Positions 34,469 to 43,485 of a stretch of DNA of 64,000 nt are shown piece after piece. Position 1 is the stretch's first letter. Each line of letters opens with the position of its first letter. A program made the position numbers and the translations under genes. The notes under the pieces were generated by a model. The model had not been told where the DNA came from. It did not search any database and saw nothing but the letters and a program-made list of their open reading frames with translations. Source of the stretch: Paramylibacter kogurei (GTDB taxonomy: Bacteria; Pseudomonadota; Alphaproteobacteria; Rhodobacterales; Rhodobacteraceae); the NCBI RefSeq assembly GCF_002742285.1, contig NZ_MDGM01000012.1:1-64000 (forward strand), given 5' to 3'.

Positions 34469-35305
34469 CTATTCTTTGGGATTTGGGCGCACCAATCCTG
34501 CGAAATCAAATAATTGCGAATCCAGCAGGTGGCTGGGGCGTGCGTTCATCAGGCTGCGAAACATCACTTGGCGACGGCCGGGGGAATTTTTTTCCCAAGT
34601 GTCCAAGATTTGTTTCACCTGTTGGCGTTGTAACCCGTCTTGGCTGCCACACAGATCGCATGGGATGATCGGGTAATTCATTTGATTTGCGAATTTTTCA
34701 CAATCGGCCTCTGCTACGAATGCTAGCGGGCGATAAACGAATAAATCGCCCTCATCATTCACCAATTTTGGTGGCATGGTTGCCAAACGTCCACCATGAA
34801 ACAGGTTCATGAAAAACGTTTCCAACATATCATCGCGATGATGGCCAAGCACGACCGCGCTGCATCCTTCTTCGCGGGCAATCCGATACAGATTGCCACG
34901 ACGCAGTCGGCTACACATGGCGCAATATGTGCGCCCCGTTGGAACCTTTTCTTTGACGATGGAATAGGTATCTTCGTATTCGATCCGATGGGGCACGCCC
35001 ATGCGTTCCAAAAATTCGGGCAATACGGTTGCGGGGAAATTTGGTTGCCCTTGATCCAAGTTACAGGCCAACAATTCCACAGGCAGCAATCCGCGCCATT
35101 TCAATTCGTGTAAGACCGCTAACAAAGTATAGCTGTCTTTGCCACCAGACAAACAGACAAGCCATTTGGCATCACGTTCGATCATGCCGAATTGCTCAAT
35201 CGCCTCGCGCGTTTGGCGCACGATGCGTTTGCGTAGCTTTTTGTATTCGGTTGTCGATGGCGCGCCCGCGAACAGGGCGTGAATTTCGGTGTTTTCGTCC
35301 AACAT
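34469..35305 (-). CDS. ttcA: tRNA 2-thiocytidine(32) synthetase TtcA
   Basis: 278 residues. ATP-dependent Fe-S enzyme that thiolates C32 of tRNA. The PP-loop [14 protein letters not shown] is near residue 49, the first CxxC is in [11 protein letters not shown] near 130 and the second in [13 protein letters not shown] near 222, all diagnostic. AAGGAG ribosome-binding site lies in a loop flanked by a perfect 7-bp stem (GGGCAGG / CCTGCCC, 35307-35313 and 35338-35344). Inserted with the creatinase gene between yidD and yidC. Confidence 0.95.
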   Translation of the reverse strand: MLDENTEIHALFAGAPSTTEYKKLRKRIVRQTREAIEQFGMIERDAKWLVCLSGGKDSYTLLAVLHELKWRGLLPVELLACNLDQGQPNFPATVLPEFLERMGVPHRIEYEDTYSIVKEKVPTGRTYCAMCSRLRRGNLYRIAREEGCSAVVLGHHRDDMLETFFMNLFHGGRLATMPPKLVNDEGDLFVYRPLAFVAEADCEKFANQMNYPIIPCDLCGSQDGLQRQQVKQILDTWEKNSPGRRQVMFRSLMNARPSHLLDSQLFDFAGLVRPNPKE

Positions 35306-35356
35306 GGGGCAGGCTCCTTGGCGTTGATGCTCTATAACCTGCCCTGTTGATATTGC

Positions 35357-36580
35357 CTAGGGGGCAACGATGTTGTGTTCGGGGCCATATGGGAAGCCAG
35401 TGATGTTTTCACTGTTGTCTTTGCCAACCACCAAAATGTCATGTTCGCGGTACCCGCCCGCGGCGTTGTCACCTTCGGGCAATGTGAGCATCGGCTCCAT
35501 GGAAACCACCATGTTTTCGGTTAAAACCGTGTCGATATCTTCGCGCAGTTCCAATCCCGCCTCGCGACCATAATAATGGGACAGAACGCCAAACGAATGG
35601 CCATATCCAAATGATCGATATTGCAACAGGTTTTTATCGGCAAAAAATGCGTTGATCTGTGCACAGATATCGCTGCATTTCACGCCAGGTTTAATCAGGG
35701 ATATGCCCAGTTCATGCGCATCAACATTGGCCTGCCAGACGCGCAATTCATCCGTGTTGGGTTCGCCAACAAACAATGTGCGTTCCAGCGCGGTGTAATA
35801 TCCGTTAATCATCGGGAATGTGTTGAGCGATAGGATATCGCCCGCCTGTAATTTTCGCGTGGTCACAGGGTTATGCGCCCCATCGGTATTCAGCCCCGAT
35901 TGAAACCAAACCCATGTATCGCGAAGCTCGCTATCGGGAAATGCTCGGGCGATTTCCAATTCCATCGCATCGCGCCCCGCCATGGCCACATCGATTTCAC
36001 GTGTGCCAATTTTGATCGCATCGCGAATGGCCGCACCACCAATATCGGCAATCCGCGCACCTTCGCGGATAAGCGCAATTTCGGCAGGTGATTTGATCAT
36101 ACGTTGCTGCATGGATGCAGGTGCGACGTCAAAAACCAATTTGGGTTGCAGATGTTCCAGCATGGCACCACGCGCCATAACTGTCAGGTGATCAGCCTCG
36201 TACCCGACAGATTTTCGCGATCCGATCAATGATTTTACCGTTTGCCAATAATTGTCGCGCTGCCAGTCTGTATAAACGATGTTTTCAGTGGCAGATCGTC
36301 GCGCAGGTTGCCCCGCATCAATTCCAGCGGAAACGGTTGTGGCAGTGTCATGTGTGATGACACAGGCATATGGACGCCCGAAAGAGCAATATAAAAAACC
36401 AGAATAATAGGCGATGCCATGCATGGATGTCAGGATCACCGCATCCAACCCGTTTGCATTCATTATATCGCGCATCCCTGCGATACGCGCATCATATTCA
36501 GATTGCGCAAATGGCATAGGGGCGCGTTCGCCATTGTTAAAACGAAAGTTTCGTACACGTGTGTTAAGGCTTTGTTCCAT
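35357..36580 (-). CDS. creatinase (creatine amidinohydrolase), M24 family
   Basis: 407 residues, close to the 403 of Pseudomonas creatinase. Hydrolyses creatine to sarcosine and urea. Family sequence is strong: AYYSGFLYCSFGRPYACVIT near residue 58, ENIVYTDWQRDNYW near 105, the catalytic histidine in SGLNTDGAHNPVTTRK near 235, FGYGHSFGVLSHYYGREAG near 320 and the glutamate in SMEPMLTLPEGDNA near 360. Metal ligands of true M24 aminopeptidases are not all kept, as expected for the metal-free creatinase branch. The start at 36580 has AGGAGACC upstream. No sarcosine oxidase, creatininase or urease genes are in the window, so its pathway partners lie elsewhere. Unusual position within the rpmH-yidC cluster. 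Confidence 0.88.
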   Translation of the reverse strand: MEQSLNTRVRNFRFNNGERAPMPFAQSEYDARIAGMRDIMNANGLDAVILTSMHGIAYYSGFLYCSFGRPYACVITHDTATTVSAGIDAGQPARRSATENIVYTDWQRDNYWQTVKSLIGSRKSVGYEADHLTVMARGAMLEHLQPKLVFDVAPASMQQRMIKSPAEIALIREGARIADIGGAAIRDAIKIGTREIDVAMAGRDAMELEIARAFPDSELRDTWVWFQSGLNTDGAHNPVTTRKLQAGDILSLNTFPMINGYYTALERTLFVGEPNTDELRVWQANVDAHELGISLIKPGVKCSDICAQINAFFADKNLLQYRSFGYGHSFGVLSHYYGREAGLELREDIDTVLTENMVVSMEPMLTLPEGDNAAGGYREHDILVVGKDNSENITGFPYGPEHNIVAP

Positions 36581-36738
36581 CAAGGTCTCCTGTAAATCAG
36601 GGGCAAACCAAACACCCCCAAAGGAATGTCCGGGCGTGCAGGACCATAAGATGAAGCGCATGTCGCGCAGGTGACGCCATCACCTGATGTAAATATACGC
36701 GATTTTTTGTGGCTGTCTTGTGAAAAATGACAGGCGGA

Positions 36739-36960
36739 TTAATCTGGGACGTTATCCACACCCGATCCACCCCACGGATGGCAACGCCCAATTCGTTTGG
36801 CTGCGAGCCATGATCCCTTGATCCCGCCATGTTTTTCCAATGCTTCAAGCGCATAGGCGCTACATGTCGGTTGATATCGGCACCCATGCCCGACCCATGG
36901 GCTAAAGATCAGGCGATAGGCGCGCACGGGAATCGCACATATTTTTGCAAACGGGGTCAT
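36739..36960 (-). CDS. yidD: membrane protein insertion efficiency factor YidD
   Basis: 73 residues with the family core [30 protein letters not shown] and [12 protein letters not shown]; three conserved cysteines. A small inner-membrane-associated protein that aids YidC-dependent insertion. The start overlaps the rnpA stop by 4 nt (36957-36960). The 158 nt before the creatinase start contain nothing else recognisable. Confidence 0.95.
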   Translation of the reverse strand: MTPFAKICAIPVRAYRLIFSPWVGHGCRYQPTCSAYALEALEKHGGIKGSWLAAKRIGRCHPWGGSGVDNVPD

Positions 36961-37358
36961 TCATGCACCTTTTTCAGGGCATAACGCATGTCTTTGATCA
37001 AATCGTTGAAATCACGATTGGCGGTGACTTGGGATTTGCCGATCAGGACGTAATCCCAACCCGCGCGGCCCTTTTCAGACAAAACCAATCGCGCCACTTC
37101 GCGTAATCGGCGTTTGGCGCGGTTGCGGGCCACGGCATTGCCGACCTTTTTGGAACAAGTGAACCCAACACGCGTGGATGTGTCATCATCATTGCGATCA
37201 CGTGCTTGCAGTACCAAACCCGTGGTGCCACGCCAATTTGCACGTGAACAGGCCAAAAAATCGGCGCGTTTCTTAATTGTTTGCAGGCAAACGGAAACCG
37301 CCGGTGGCGTTCCACCAGCGCCCTTTGGGGTGCTGATTGTTGCCTCCGGCGGTTTCAT
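36957..37358 (-). CDS. rnpA: ribonuclease P protein component
   Basis: 133 residues. Protein cofactor that helps the RNase P RNA process pre-tRNA 5' ends. The RNR motif is in [29 protein letters not shown] near residue 63-90. The first 20 residues ([20 protein letters not shown]) are a family-poor extension, so translation could start later, for example near an internal codon before [14 protein letters not shown]. Lies 26 nt after rpmH and overlaps yidD. Confidence 0.95.
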   Translation of the reverse strand: MKPPEATISTPKGAGGTPPAVSVCLQTIKKRADFLACSRANWRGTTGLVLQARDRNDDDTSTRVGFTCSKKVGNAVARNRAKRRLREVARLVLSEKGRAGWDYVLIGKSQVTANRDFNDLIKDMRYALKKVHE

Positions 37359-37384
37359 AATTCAGATACCCGTATGGGTGCGTC

Positions 37385-37519
37385 TTATGCAGACAGGCTC
37401 TTGCGGCCTTGTGCACGACGACGGTTCAAAATTTTACGACCGTTTTTCGTTGCCATACGCGAACGAAAACCGTGACGGCGTTTGCGAACAAGGTTGCTCG
37501 GCTGGTATGTACGTTTCAT
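37385..37519 (-). CDS. rpmH: 50S ribosomal protein L34
   Basis: 44 residues, read directly on the minus strand: [20 protein letters not shown], then [20 protein letters not shown] and SLSA, the standard L34. GGAGATCGAC precedes the ATG. First gene of the rpmH-rnpA-yidD unit, with a clear promoter 69 nt upstream. Confidence 0.98.
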   Translation of the reverse strand: MKRTYQPSNLVRKRRHGFRSRMATKNGRKILNRRRAQGRKSLSA

Positions 37520-37587
37520 GTCGATCTCCTGATCGTATTGCGGCCAAACCTACAAGAGATTCGAAGCCGGTGGTGTTCAAGTGCCGC

Positions 37588-37616
37588 TGTTTAGGCCGAT
37601 GATTTGCGTAAGTCAA
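37588..37616 (-). promoter_or_regulatory. rpmH: sigma-70 promoter of rpmH
   Basis: On the minus strand TTGACT (37616-37611), a 17-nt spacer and TAAACA (37593-37588). This leaves a leader of about 60 nt before the rpmH ATG. Confidence 0.7.
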
Positions 37617-37809
37617 TTCAGTTTGGCACAGTTTTATTGCAAGAATGTCAGTTCTTTCCATTCAAATGTTACGGTTTTGAAGGTTTTACCCTGAAAACTC
37701 CCTAAATACTGAAATATTGATACACGCCCGATCAACCCGCTGTGAGCCCACTAGCGCAATCGCCGCGATTCATCCAATTAGGATGTAACAAACGCAAGGG
37801 GTGCGAAAT

Positions 37810-38538
37810 ATGAGCGATACAACAACGCCAAAGGGGTTTTCGATGAAACGGATGATTCCACTGCTGACAATTTTGGTTGTCGCGGTCGTGGGGTTCATTT
37901 TTTTGAAAGACTATCTGAATTTTGAAACATTGCGCGATAATCGCGAGGCGTTGATCGCATGGCGCGATGGCAATTATTTTATCGCAGCCCTGACATTCAT
38001 CGCAATTTACGTGGTTGTCGTGGCATTTTCATTGCCAGGGGCAGCGATCATGACATTAACAGGTGGGTTCCTGTTTGGCATATTCCCCGGCGCATTGTTC
38101 AATATCCTTGGCGCAACAATTGGTGCGGTGGCGATATTTTTGGCGGCCAAAACAGGGCTTGGCGATATGTTGCAGCAAAAGCTGCAAAATGATGGCAAAG
38201 AATCCGTGCTGGATAAAATGGGGCGCGAGATAAACAAAAACGAGATCAGCTATTTGTTTTTGATGCGCCTTGTGCCTGCTATTCCGTTTTTCATTGCCAA
38301 TCTGGCCCCCGCGTTTTTGGGGGTGAAATTGAAAAATTTCGTGCTGACAACATTTTTGGGCATTATGCCCGGTTCGGTTGTGTACACATCTGTGGGCGCT
38401 GGGCTTGGTGATGTGTTTGCAGCGGGTGAAACGCCCGATCTGGGTATTATTTTCGAGCCACATATCTTGGGCCCGATTTTGGGGCTATGTGCCTTGGCGG
38501 CATTACCGATTGTCATTTCAAAATTCAAAAAGGCGTAA
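37810..38538 (+). CDS. TVP38/TMEM64 (VTT/DedA-like) membrane protein
   Basis: 242 residues with about six membrane helices. The VTT domain shows GGFLFGIFPGALFNILGATIGAVAIFLAAK near residue 88-118 and RLVPAIPFFIANLAPAFLGVKLKNFVLTTFLGIMPGS near 158-195, including the re-entrant-loop prolines and the R-x-x-P arginine. Bacterial relatives act in lipid or undecaprenyl phosphate transfer; this clade's substrate is unknown. AAGGGG precedes the ATG at 37810; a GTG at 37801 is also in frame. The flavoprotein gene starts 4 nt after its stop, a recurrent pairing that suggests shared function. Confidence 0.88.
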   Translation: MSDTTTPKGFSMKRMIPLLTILVVAVVGFIFLKDYLNFETLRDNREALIAWRDGNYFIAALTFIAIYVVVVAFSLPGAAIMTLTGGFLFGIFPGALFNILGATIGAVAIFLAAKTGLGDMLQQKLQNDGKESVLDKMGREINKNEISYLFLMRLVPAIPFFIANLAPAFLGVKLKNFVLTTFLGIMPGSVVYTSVGAGLGDVFAAGETPDLGIIFEPHILGPILGLCALAALPIVISKFKKA

Positions 38539-38542
38539 GATT

Positions 38543-39955
38543 ATGGAGCGTATCAAAACTGATCTATGTATTATTGGCGCTGGCTCTGGTGGTCTATCTG
38601 TGGCGGCTGGGGCTGTGCAAATGGGTGCATCTGTTGTCTTGCTTGAAGGGCATAAAATGGGTGGCGATTGCCTAAATTATGGCTGTGTCCCATCCAAGGC
38701 ATTGATTGCGGCGGGTAAACATGCCCACGCGATGACGACAGGCGCACCATTTGGGATTAAACCTGTAAAGCCCACGGTGGATTATGCCGCCGCCAAGGAT
38801 CATGTTGCAAACGTGATCAAGGGTATTGAGCCTCATGACAGTGTGGAACGGTTTCAGGGTTTGGGTGTGAATGTGATCACCGAATATGGTGCATTCATTT
38901 CCCCAACAGAGGTGCAAGCAGGTGATAAAATCATCACTGCGCGTCGATTTGTGATCGCCACGGGTTCATCGCCGTTTGTACCACCCATTGATGGGCTGGA
39001 CGCTGTGCCCCATTTCACCAATGAAAATATATTTGATTTGAAAGAACAGCCCAAACATTTGATCGTGATTGGTGGCGGTCCAATTGGTATGGAACTGGCC
39101 CAAGCACATGTGCGACTTGGCAGCAAGGTCACCGTGTTGGAAGGCATGAAGGCATTGGGCAAAGATGATCCAGAACTTGCCGCGATTGCGCTTGAACGTT
39201 TGCGCGGCGAAGGAATCGAGATTGTTGAGGGCGCATTGGCCGAAAAAATCAGTGGTTCTGATGGTGACATCAACGTGCATACCAAAGATGGCAACACGTA
39301 TAATGGCACACATTTGCTGATGGCGGTGGGGCGTAAGCCGAATGTGGATAAGCTGGATTTGGAAAAGGCAGGCATTGAACCCACACGCGGTGGGATCAAG
39401 GTTGATGCATCGCTGAAAACCACAAACAAACGTGTTTATGCGATTGGTGATGTGGCGGCAGGTCTGCAATTTACCCATGTTGCAGGTTATCATGCAGGTG
39501 TGATTATCAAATCCGCATTGTTTGGATTGCCATCAAAGGCAAAAACAGATCACATTCCATGGGCCACATATATTGACCCTGAAATGGCACAGGTTGGTTT
39601 AACCGAAGCACAAGCACGCGAAACACATGGTGAAAAATTGGAAGTGGTTCGATTTGAATACGCCGAAAATGATCGTGCGCGTGCGGAATTGGCCACAACC
39701 GGTTTGATTAAGGTGATGGTCGTCAAAGGGCGCCCTGTTGGGGCATCCATTGTTGGTGCGCAGGCGGGTGAGCTGATTCAGATTTGGGCACTGGCATTAG
39801 CGAATAATCTGAAAATGTCGGCGATTGCAAATATGATCGCGCCATACCCCACATTAGGCGAAGTGAACAAACGCGCCGCAGGCGCATATTTTAGCCCCCG
39901 CTTGTTTGAAAGCAAAATGGTGAAACGCATTGTAGGTTTTGTGCAGAGGTTCTAA
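38543..39955 (+). CDS. FAD-dependent class I pyridine nucleotide-disulfide oxidoreductase (mercuric reductase-like)
   Basis: 470 residues. FAD-binding DLCIIGAGSGGLSVAAGA at residue 7, the redox-active disulfide GGDCLNYGCVPSKALI at about 41, NAD(P)-binding LIVIGGGPIGMELAQAH near 175, and FAD-binding VYAIGDVAAG near 305. The C-terminal dimer domain ends IAPYPTLGE, where lipoamide dehydrogenases have H-P-T; the active-site His is a Tyr, as in mercuric reductases, so a plain dihydrolipoamide dehydrogenase role is unlikely. No metal-binding N-terminal domain, and no mer genes nearby. Probably works with the adjacent VTT membrane protein. Start ATG at 38543; the frame is open further into the upstream gene. 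Confidence 0.88.
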   Translation: MERIKTDLCIIGAGSGGLSVAAGAVQMGASVVLLEGHKMGGDCLNYGCVPSKALIAAGKHAHAMTTGAPFGIKPVKPTVDYAAAKDHVANVIKGIEPHDSVERFQGLGVNVITEYGAFISPTEVQAGDKIITARRFVIATGSSPFVPPIDGLDAVPHFTNENIFDLKEQPKHLIVIGGGPIGMELAQAHVRLGSKVTVLEGMKALGKDDPELAAIALERLRGEGIEIVEGALAEKISGSDGDINVHTKDGNTYNGTHLLMAVGRKPNVDKLDLEKAGIEPTRGGIKVDASLKTTNKRVYAIGDVAAGLQFTHVAGYHAGVIIKSALFGLPSKAKTDHIPWATYIDPEMAQVGLTEAQARETHGEKLEVVRFEYAENDRARAELATTGLIKVMVVKGRPVGASIVGAQAGELIQIWALALANNLKMSAIANMIAPYPTLGEVNKRAAGAYFSPRLFESKMVKRIVGFVQRF

Positions 39956-39987
39956 ACTCTTTCCAACACCAACTCTGTGGGCGCGTC

Positions 39988-41385
39988 ATGTTTGTGAATA
40001 CGTTATCCGGTCGCTTTTTATTGCTGACAGTCTTGTTCATCATGCTGGCCGAGGTTTTTATCTTTGTGCCTTCGGTTGCGCGGTTTCGGTATGAATATCT
40101 GCACGAACGTTTGGAACGATCACAGATTGCATCGCTCGCGTTGTTGGCTGCGCCAAATGATATGGTGGAAGAGTCACTTGAAAAAGAGCTTTTGAACAAC
40201 GCAGATGTGTTAAACATCGTGTTGCGCCGCGATGAAATGCGCCAATTGGTTTTGGCATCTCCAATGCCAGCCGCGATTGATCGCACCTATGATCTTCGGA
40301 ATAATCGCCCGTGGACATTGATCAAAGATGCGTTTCACACTTTGTTCAATGGCGGGGATCACGTCATTCGTGTGATGGGGTTTCCCGTCAAAGACGCGGG
40401 TCAATTGATCGAAATCACGATGAAAGAACGACCATTGCATGATGCTATGGTGGATTATGGCTGGAATATTTTATGGCTGTCATTGGTGATTTCATCCATT
40501 ACCAGCGCCTTGTTGTTTTTTGCCGTGCGAAAATTGATGGTACAGCCGATCAATCGCGTGGTGCGCCAGATGCAAAGTTTTGAATCCGCGCCCGAAGATC
40601 GCAACAACATCATTCAACCCAAAGCAGGTGTAAAAGAATTGTATCAGGCCGAAGTGGCGCTGCAATCTATGGAAAAACAGCTGAGCAAATCGTTGCGCCA
40701 AAAAGAACGGCTCGCGGCACTTGGCGGGGCAGTATCGAAAATTAGCCATGATTTACGTAACATTCTAACCACAACGCAATTGTTGGCGGATCGCATGGAA
40801 ATGAGCGATGACCCGCGCGTGCAAAAAACCGCACCAAAACTGGTAAGCTCGTTATCACGGGCGGTGAATTTATGTGAGCGCACGTTAACCTATGGCAAGG
40901 CCGAAGAAGCAGAGCCAGAGATCAAACAATTGTCACTATATAAATTGATCGAAGATGTTGCGGAAAATGAACGGCTCCCGCTTGAAGGTTCTGATATAAG
41001 TATTGAGATCGATATCAATAAATCTTTGCATGTTGCCGCGGACGAAGAACAATTGCACCGCGTGATTTCGAATTTGGTGCGCAATGCTGGTCAGGTTTTG
41101 GTCGCGCGTCAAATGAAAGGCGTGATTAATCTAACTGCGTCGGACACAAAGGATACCTGGGATATTTTGATCCGCGATAATGGCCCTGGTTTGCCAGCCA
41201 AAGCGTTGGATAATTTGTTCACCGCATTTGAAGGTGGTGCGCGTGCTGGTGGTTCTGGGCTGGGGCTTGCGATTTCAGCAGAGCTGATCAAAGGGCATGG
41301 CGGTAAATTGGAACTGGTTGAAACAGGTGAAAATGGCACGTTGTTTCGTGTAAGCCTGCCCAAACATCATAACACTGATCAATAA
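39988..41385 (+). CDS. sensor histidine kinase (orphan)
   Basis: 465 residues. Two membrane helices (residues ~9-28 and ~158-180) enclose a periplasmic sensor of about 130 residues. A HAMP-like linker (MVQPINRVVRQMQSFE) leads to the dimerisation box KISHDLRNILTTTQL with the phospho-His near 252, then the ATPase domain with N box VISNLVRNAGQVL, G1 RDNGPGLPAK and G2 AGGSGLGLAIS. All catalytic motifs are intact. No response-regulator gene is adjacent: a flavoprotein gene lies upstream and phoX is convergent downstream. The ligand is unknown. Confidence 0.9.
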   Translation: MFVNTLSGRFLLLTVLFIMLAEVFIFVPSVARFRYEYLHERLERSQIASLALLAAPNDMVEESLEKELLNNADVLNIVLRRDEMRQLVLASPMPAAIDRTYDLRNNRPWTLIKDAFHTLFNGGDHVIRVMGFPVKDAGQLIEITMKERPLHDAMVDYGWNILWLSLVISSITSALLFFAVRKLMVQPINRVVRQMQSFESAPEDRNNIIQPKAGVKELYQAEVALQSMEKQLSKSLRQKERLAALGGAVSKISHDLRNILTTTQLLADRMEMSDDPRVQKTAPKLVSSLSRAVNLCERTLTYGKAEEAEPEIKQLSLYKLIEDVAENERLPLEGSDISIEIDINKSLHVAADEEQLHRVISNLVRNAGQVLVARQMKGVINLTASDTKDTWDILIRDNGPGLPAKALDNLFTAFEGGARAGGSGLGLAISAELIKGHGGKLELVETGENGTLFRVSLPKHHNTDQ

Positions 41386-41386
41386 A

Positions 41387-41412
41387 AAACGCGCAGTATA
41401 AACCGCGCGTTT
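41387..41412. terminator. terminator between the histidine kinase and phoX genes
   Basis: AAACGCGC (41387-41394) pairs perfectly with GCGCGTTT (41405-41412). T-rich sequence follows on both strands (plus TTTCCATTTTC; minus TTTTTATT), so it can serve both convergent genes. Confidence 0.7.
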
Positions 41413-41432
41413 CCATTTTCATTCTTCGGGAT

Positions 41433-43322
41433 TTATCCGATTGTTTGGCCGTCATTGCGACGTATGGCGATAACACCAGAACGCGGGATGCGATTGCCGC
41501 CATGTGGAAAATGGCTATTGCCCTTTTCACCGGGATGCTGGATGCCAACAAACATTGTTTTACGATCTGCAGACCATGACAGGCCTGTGACCTCTGCCTC
41601 TTTTGGGCCGACAAGGAAGCGGCGTATTTCGCCCGTTACAGGATCACCGACCAACATTTGGTTGTTCCCCATACCTGCAAAATCTTCTGCGTTGGAATAG
41701 TTGCCATCGGTTTGAATCCACAACATACCATTTGAATCGAAAATGATCCCATCGGGTGAATTGAACATATTCCCTGCATTGATGTTTTCTGACCCTGCAT
41801 AAGTATCATCATGCACATCGGGGTTCCCCGCCAGCGCATAAATATCCCATGTAAATGTAGTGCTTGTATGATCTTGTTCATCCGGCACCCAGCGCACGAT
41901 CTGGCCGTAATGGTTTTCAGCACGTGGATTTGGCCCCTCCACAGGTGATTCATCGCCACCTGCATTTGGTTTCACACCGCGGTTTTTATTGTTGGTCAGT
42001 GCAACATATGCCTCTACCCGCGTTGGGTTTGTTGCCACCCATTCTGGGCGATCCATTGTTGTTGCACCAACGATGGATGCGGCCTGACGGGTGTGAATGC
42101 AGATTTCCGCTAAATCAAGTCCAGTTGTTTCAGGCGTTAACGCCAACCATTCGCCGCGTTGATCTGCGCTAAATTTTGCAGCGTATAATGTGCCAGAATC
42201 CAACATATCATCGGTGTTCCCACCTTGGCTATAATATCCCTCTGATACGAATTTATACAAAAACTCACCGCGTTCGTCATCGCCCATGTAAACAACAACC
42301 TTGCCATTTGGGGCGATCACAACATCGGCGTTTTCATGTTTGAAACGGCCAAGTGCGGTGCGTTTTTTTGGTGTCGCGCTTGGGTCAGTTGGATCAATTT
42401 CAACAACATATCCAGCACGATTTGGTTCATTGGGGTTTTTGGAAATGTCAAAGCGTTCATCGCTGGTTGCCCATGCGTAACCCCAATCCTGCAATCCAAT
42501 GCCATAGCGTTTCATGCGTGCAGGTACGTCAAAATTTTCATCAGAGGATGAAAAATAGCCGTTAAAGTTTTCTTCGCATGCCAGATAAGTTCCCCAAGGC
42601 GTTTCGCCATTGCCACAGTTATTCCAAGTGCCAAGCGATTTTGTACCCGATGGATCAGCGGCGGTTTGCATCAATTTATGACCCGCTGCGGGACCTGTTA
42701 GTTGCATCGGTGTGTCGGCGGTAATACGGCGATTGAATGGGCTGTCTTTGACAATCGCCCATTTGCCGTTGGTTTCGCTGATTTCGACAACGGTGACACC
42801 ATGAGCATTTTTACCTTTGGCCACGTCATCGGCATTTTCAGGGCGCTGCGTTTCGCGATTGGCGTAAAGAGTGCTGAGGTTTGTGTATTCGTTGTTGGCA
42901 ACCAAGATTTGTTTGCCCTGATGTGAAAATACGGACATACCATCGTTGTGATCGCCAAATGCGCGTGCTTGGCTGGCAGCGTCACCACCTGTTGTTTCAT
43001 CCAGTTCAGCACCGTCTGACCACAATGGATCACCCCATTTCACCAACATATCCCAAGTGTATCCATTTGGCACCGTGATTGTATCATCCGTATTTGCCGC
43101 AATCGCATCAAAAGCAAAACGTGATGTATGCGCAAATGCTGGTTCGATCAGCGTAGAAGTGCCAACGACAAATGAACCTGCGCCAAATGTTAATACACCA
43201 GACAAAAACCCACGGCGTGAAATGGCGGTTTCAACCACATCGTCAAATTCACAGGTTTCAGGGCGTGGATAGTTTATTTCGTCAAATTCGTCGAATGAGA
43301 TTTCTGTATCTAGGTCTTTCAT
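41433..43322 (-). CDS. phoX: PhoX-family alkaline phosphatase, Tat-exported
   Basis: 629 residues. A twin-arginine signal SRRGFLSGVLTFGAGSFVVG begins near residue 35 after an acidic leader. The DUF839/PhoX beta-propeller contains HGVTVVEI, the WNNCGNGETPWGTYLACEENFNGYF cofactor-site segment near 230-260, and RFKHENADVVIAPNGKVVVYMGDDERGEFLYKF near 330. PhoX enzymes are Fe/Ca-dependent periplasmic phosphomonoesterases used under phosphate limitation. The ribosome-binding site GAGGAAA precedes the ATG. I saw no convincing Pho box in its upstream region. Monocistronic, bounded by terminators on both sides. Confidence 0.88.
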   Translation of the reverse strand: MKDLDTEISFDEFDEINYPRPETCEFDDVVETAISRRGFLSGVLTFGAGSFVVGTSTLIEPAFAHTSRFAFDAIAANTDDTITVPNGYTWDMLVKWGDPLWSDGAELDETTGGDAASQARAFGDHNDGMSVFSHQGKQILVANNEYTNLSTLYANRETQRPENADDVAKGKNAHGVTVVEISETNGKWAIVKDSPFNRRITADTPMQLTGPAAGHKLMQTAADPSGTKSLGTWNNCGNGETPWGTYLACEENFNGYFSSSDENFDVPARMKRYGIGLQDWGYAWATSDERFDISKNPNEPNRAGYVVEIDPTDPSATPKKRTALGRFKHENADVVIAPNGKVVVYMGDDERGEFLYKFVSEGYYSQGGNTDDMLDSGTLYAAKFSADQRGEWLALTPETTGLDLAEICIHTRQAASIVGATTMDRPEWVATNPTRVEAYVALTNNKNRGVKPNAGGDESPVEGPNPRAENHYGQIVRWVPDEQDHTSTTFTWDIYALAGNPDVHDDTYAGSENINAGNMFNSPDGIIFDSNGMLWIQTDGNYSNAEDFAGMGNNQMLVGDPVTGEIRRFLVGPKEAEVTGLSWSADRKTMFVGIQHPGEKGNSHFPHGGNRIPRSGVIAIRRNDGQTIG

Positions 43323-43431
43323 CGTGTTTCCTCGAGTAGCTTGAAAGTTGATTTTTTCGCTCTCGACGGGGATAATTCTGGAAAATCACAGTTTGATAGA
43401 TTTATTGAAACAAAATCTTAACGGAAAAAAT

Positions 43432-43462
43432 AAAAAGGCGCGAAGGGTTGCCCCAACGCGCC
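43432..43462 (-). terminator. intrinsic terminator of trpS
   Basis: On the minus strand GGCGCG (43462-43457) pairs with CGCGCC (43442-43437) around an inner GGG/CCC pair, followed by TTTTTATTTTTT. Confidence 0.8.
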
Positions 43463-43485
43463 CAAATAAACAGTGATTTGCAGCG

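Noticed and set aside
43323..43430. Pho box in front of phoX
   Set aside because: Looked for CTGTCAT direct repeats 11 bp apart; only CTATCAA and CTGTGAT fragments at the wrong spacing were seen.
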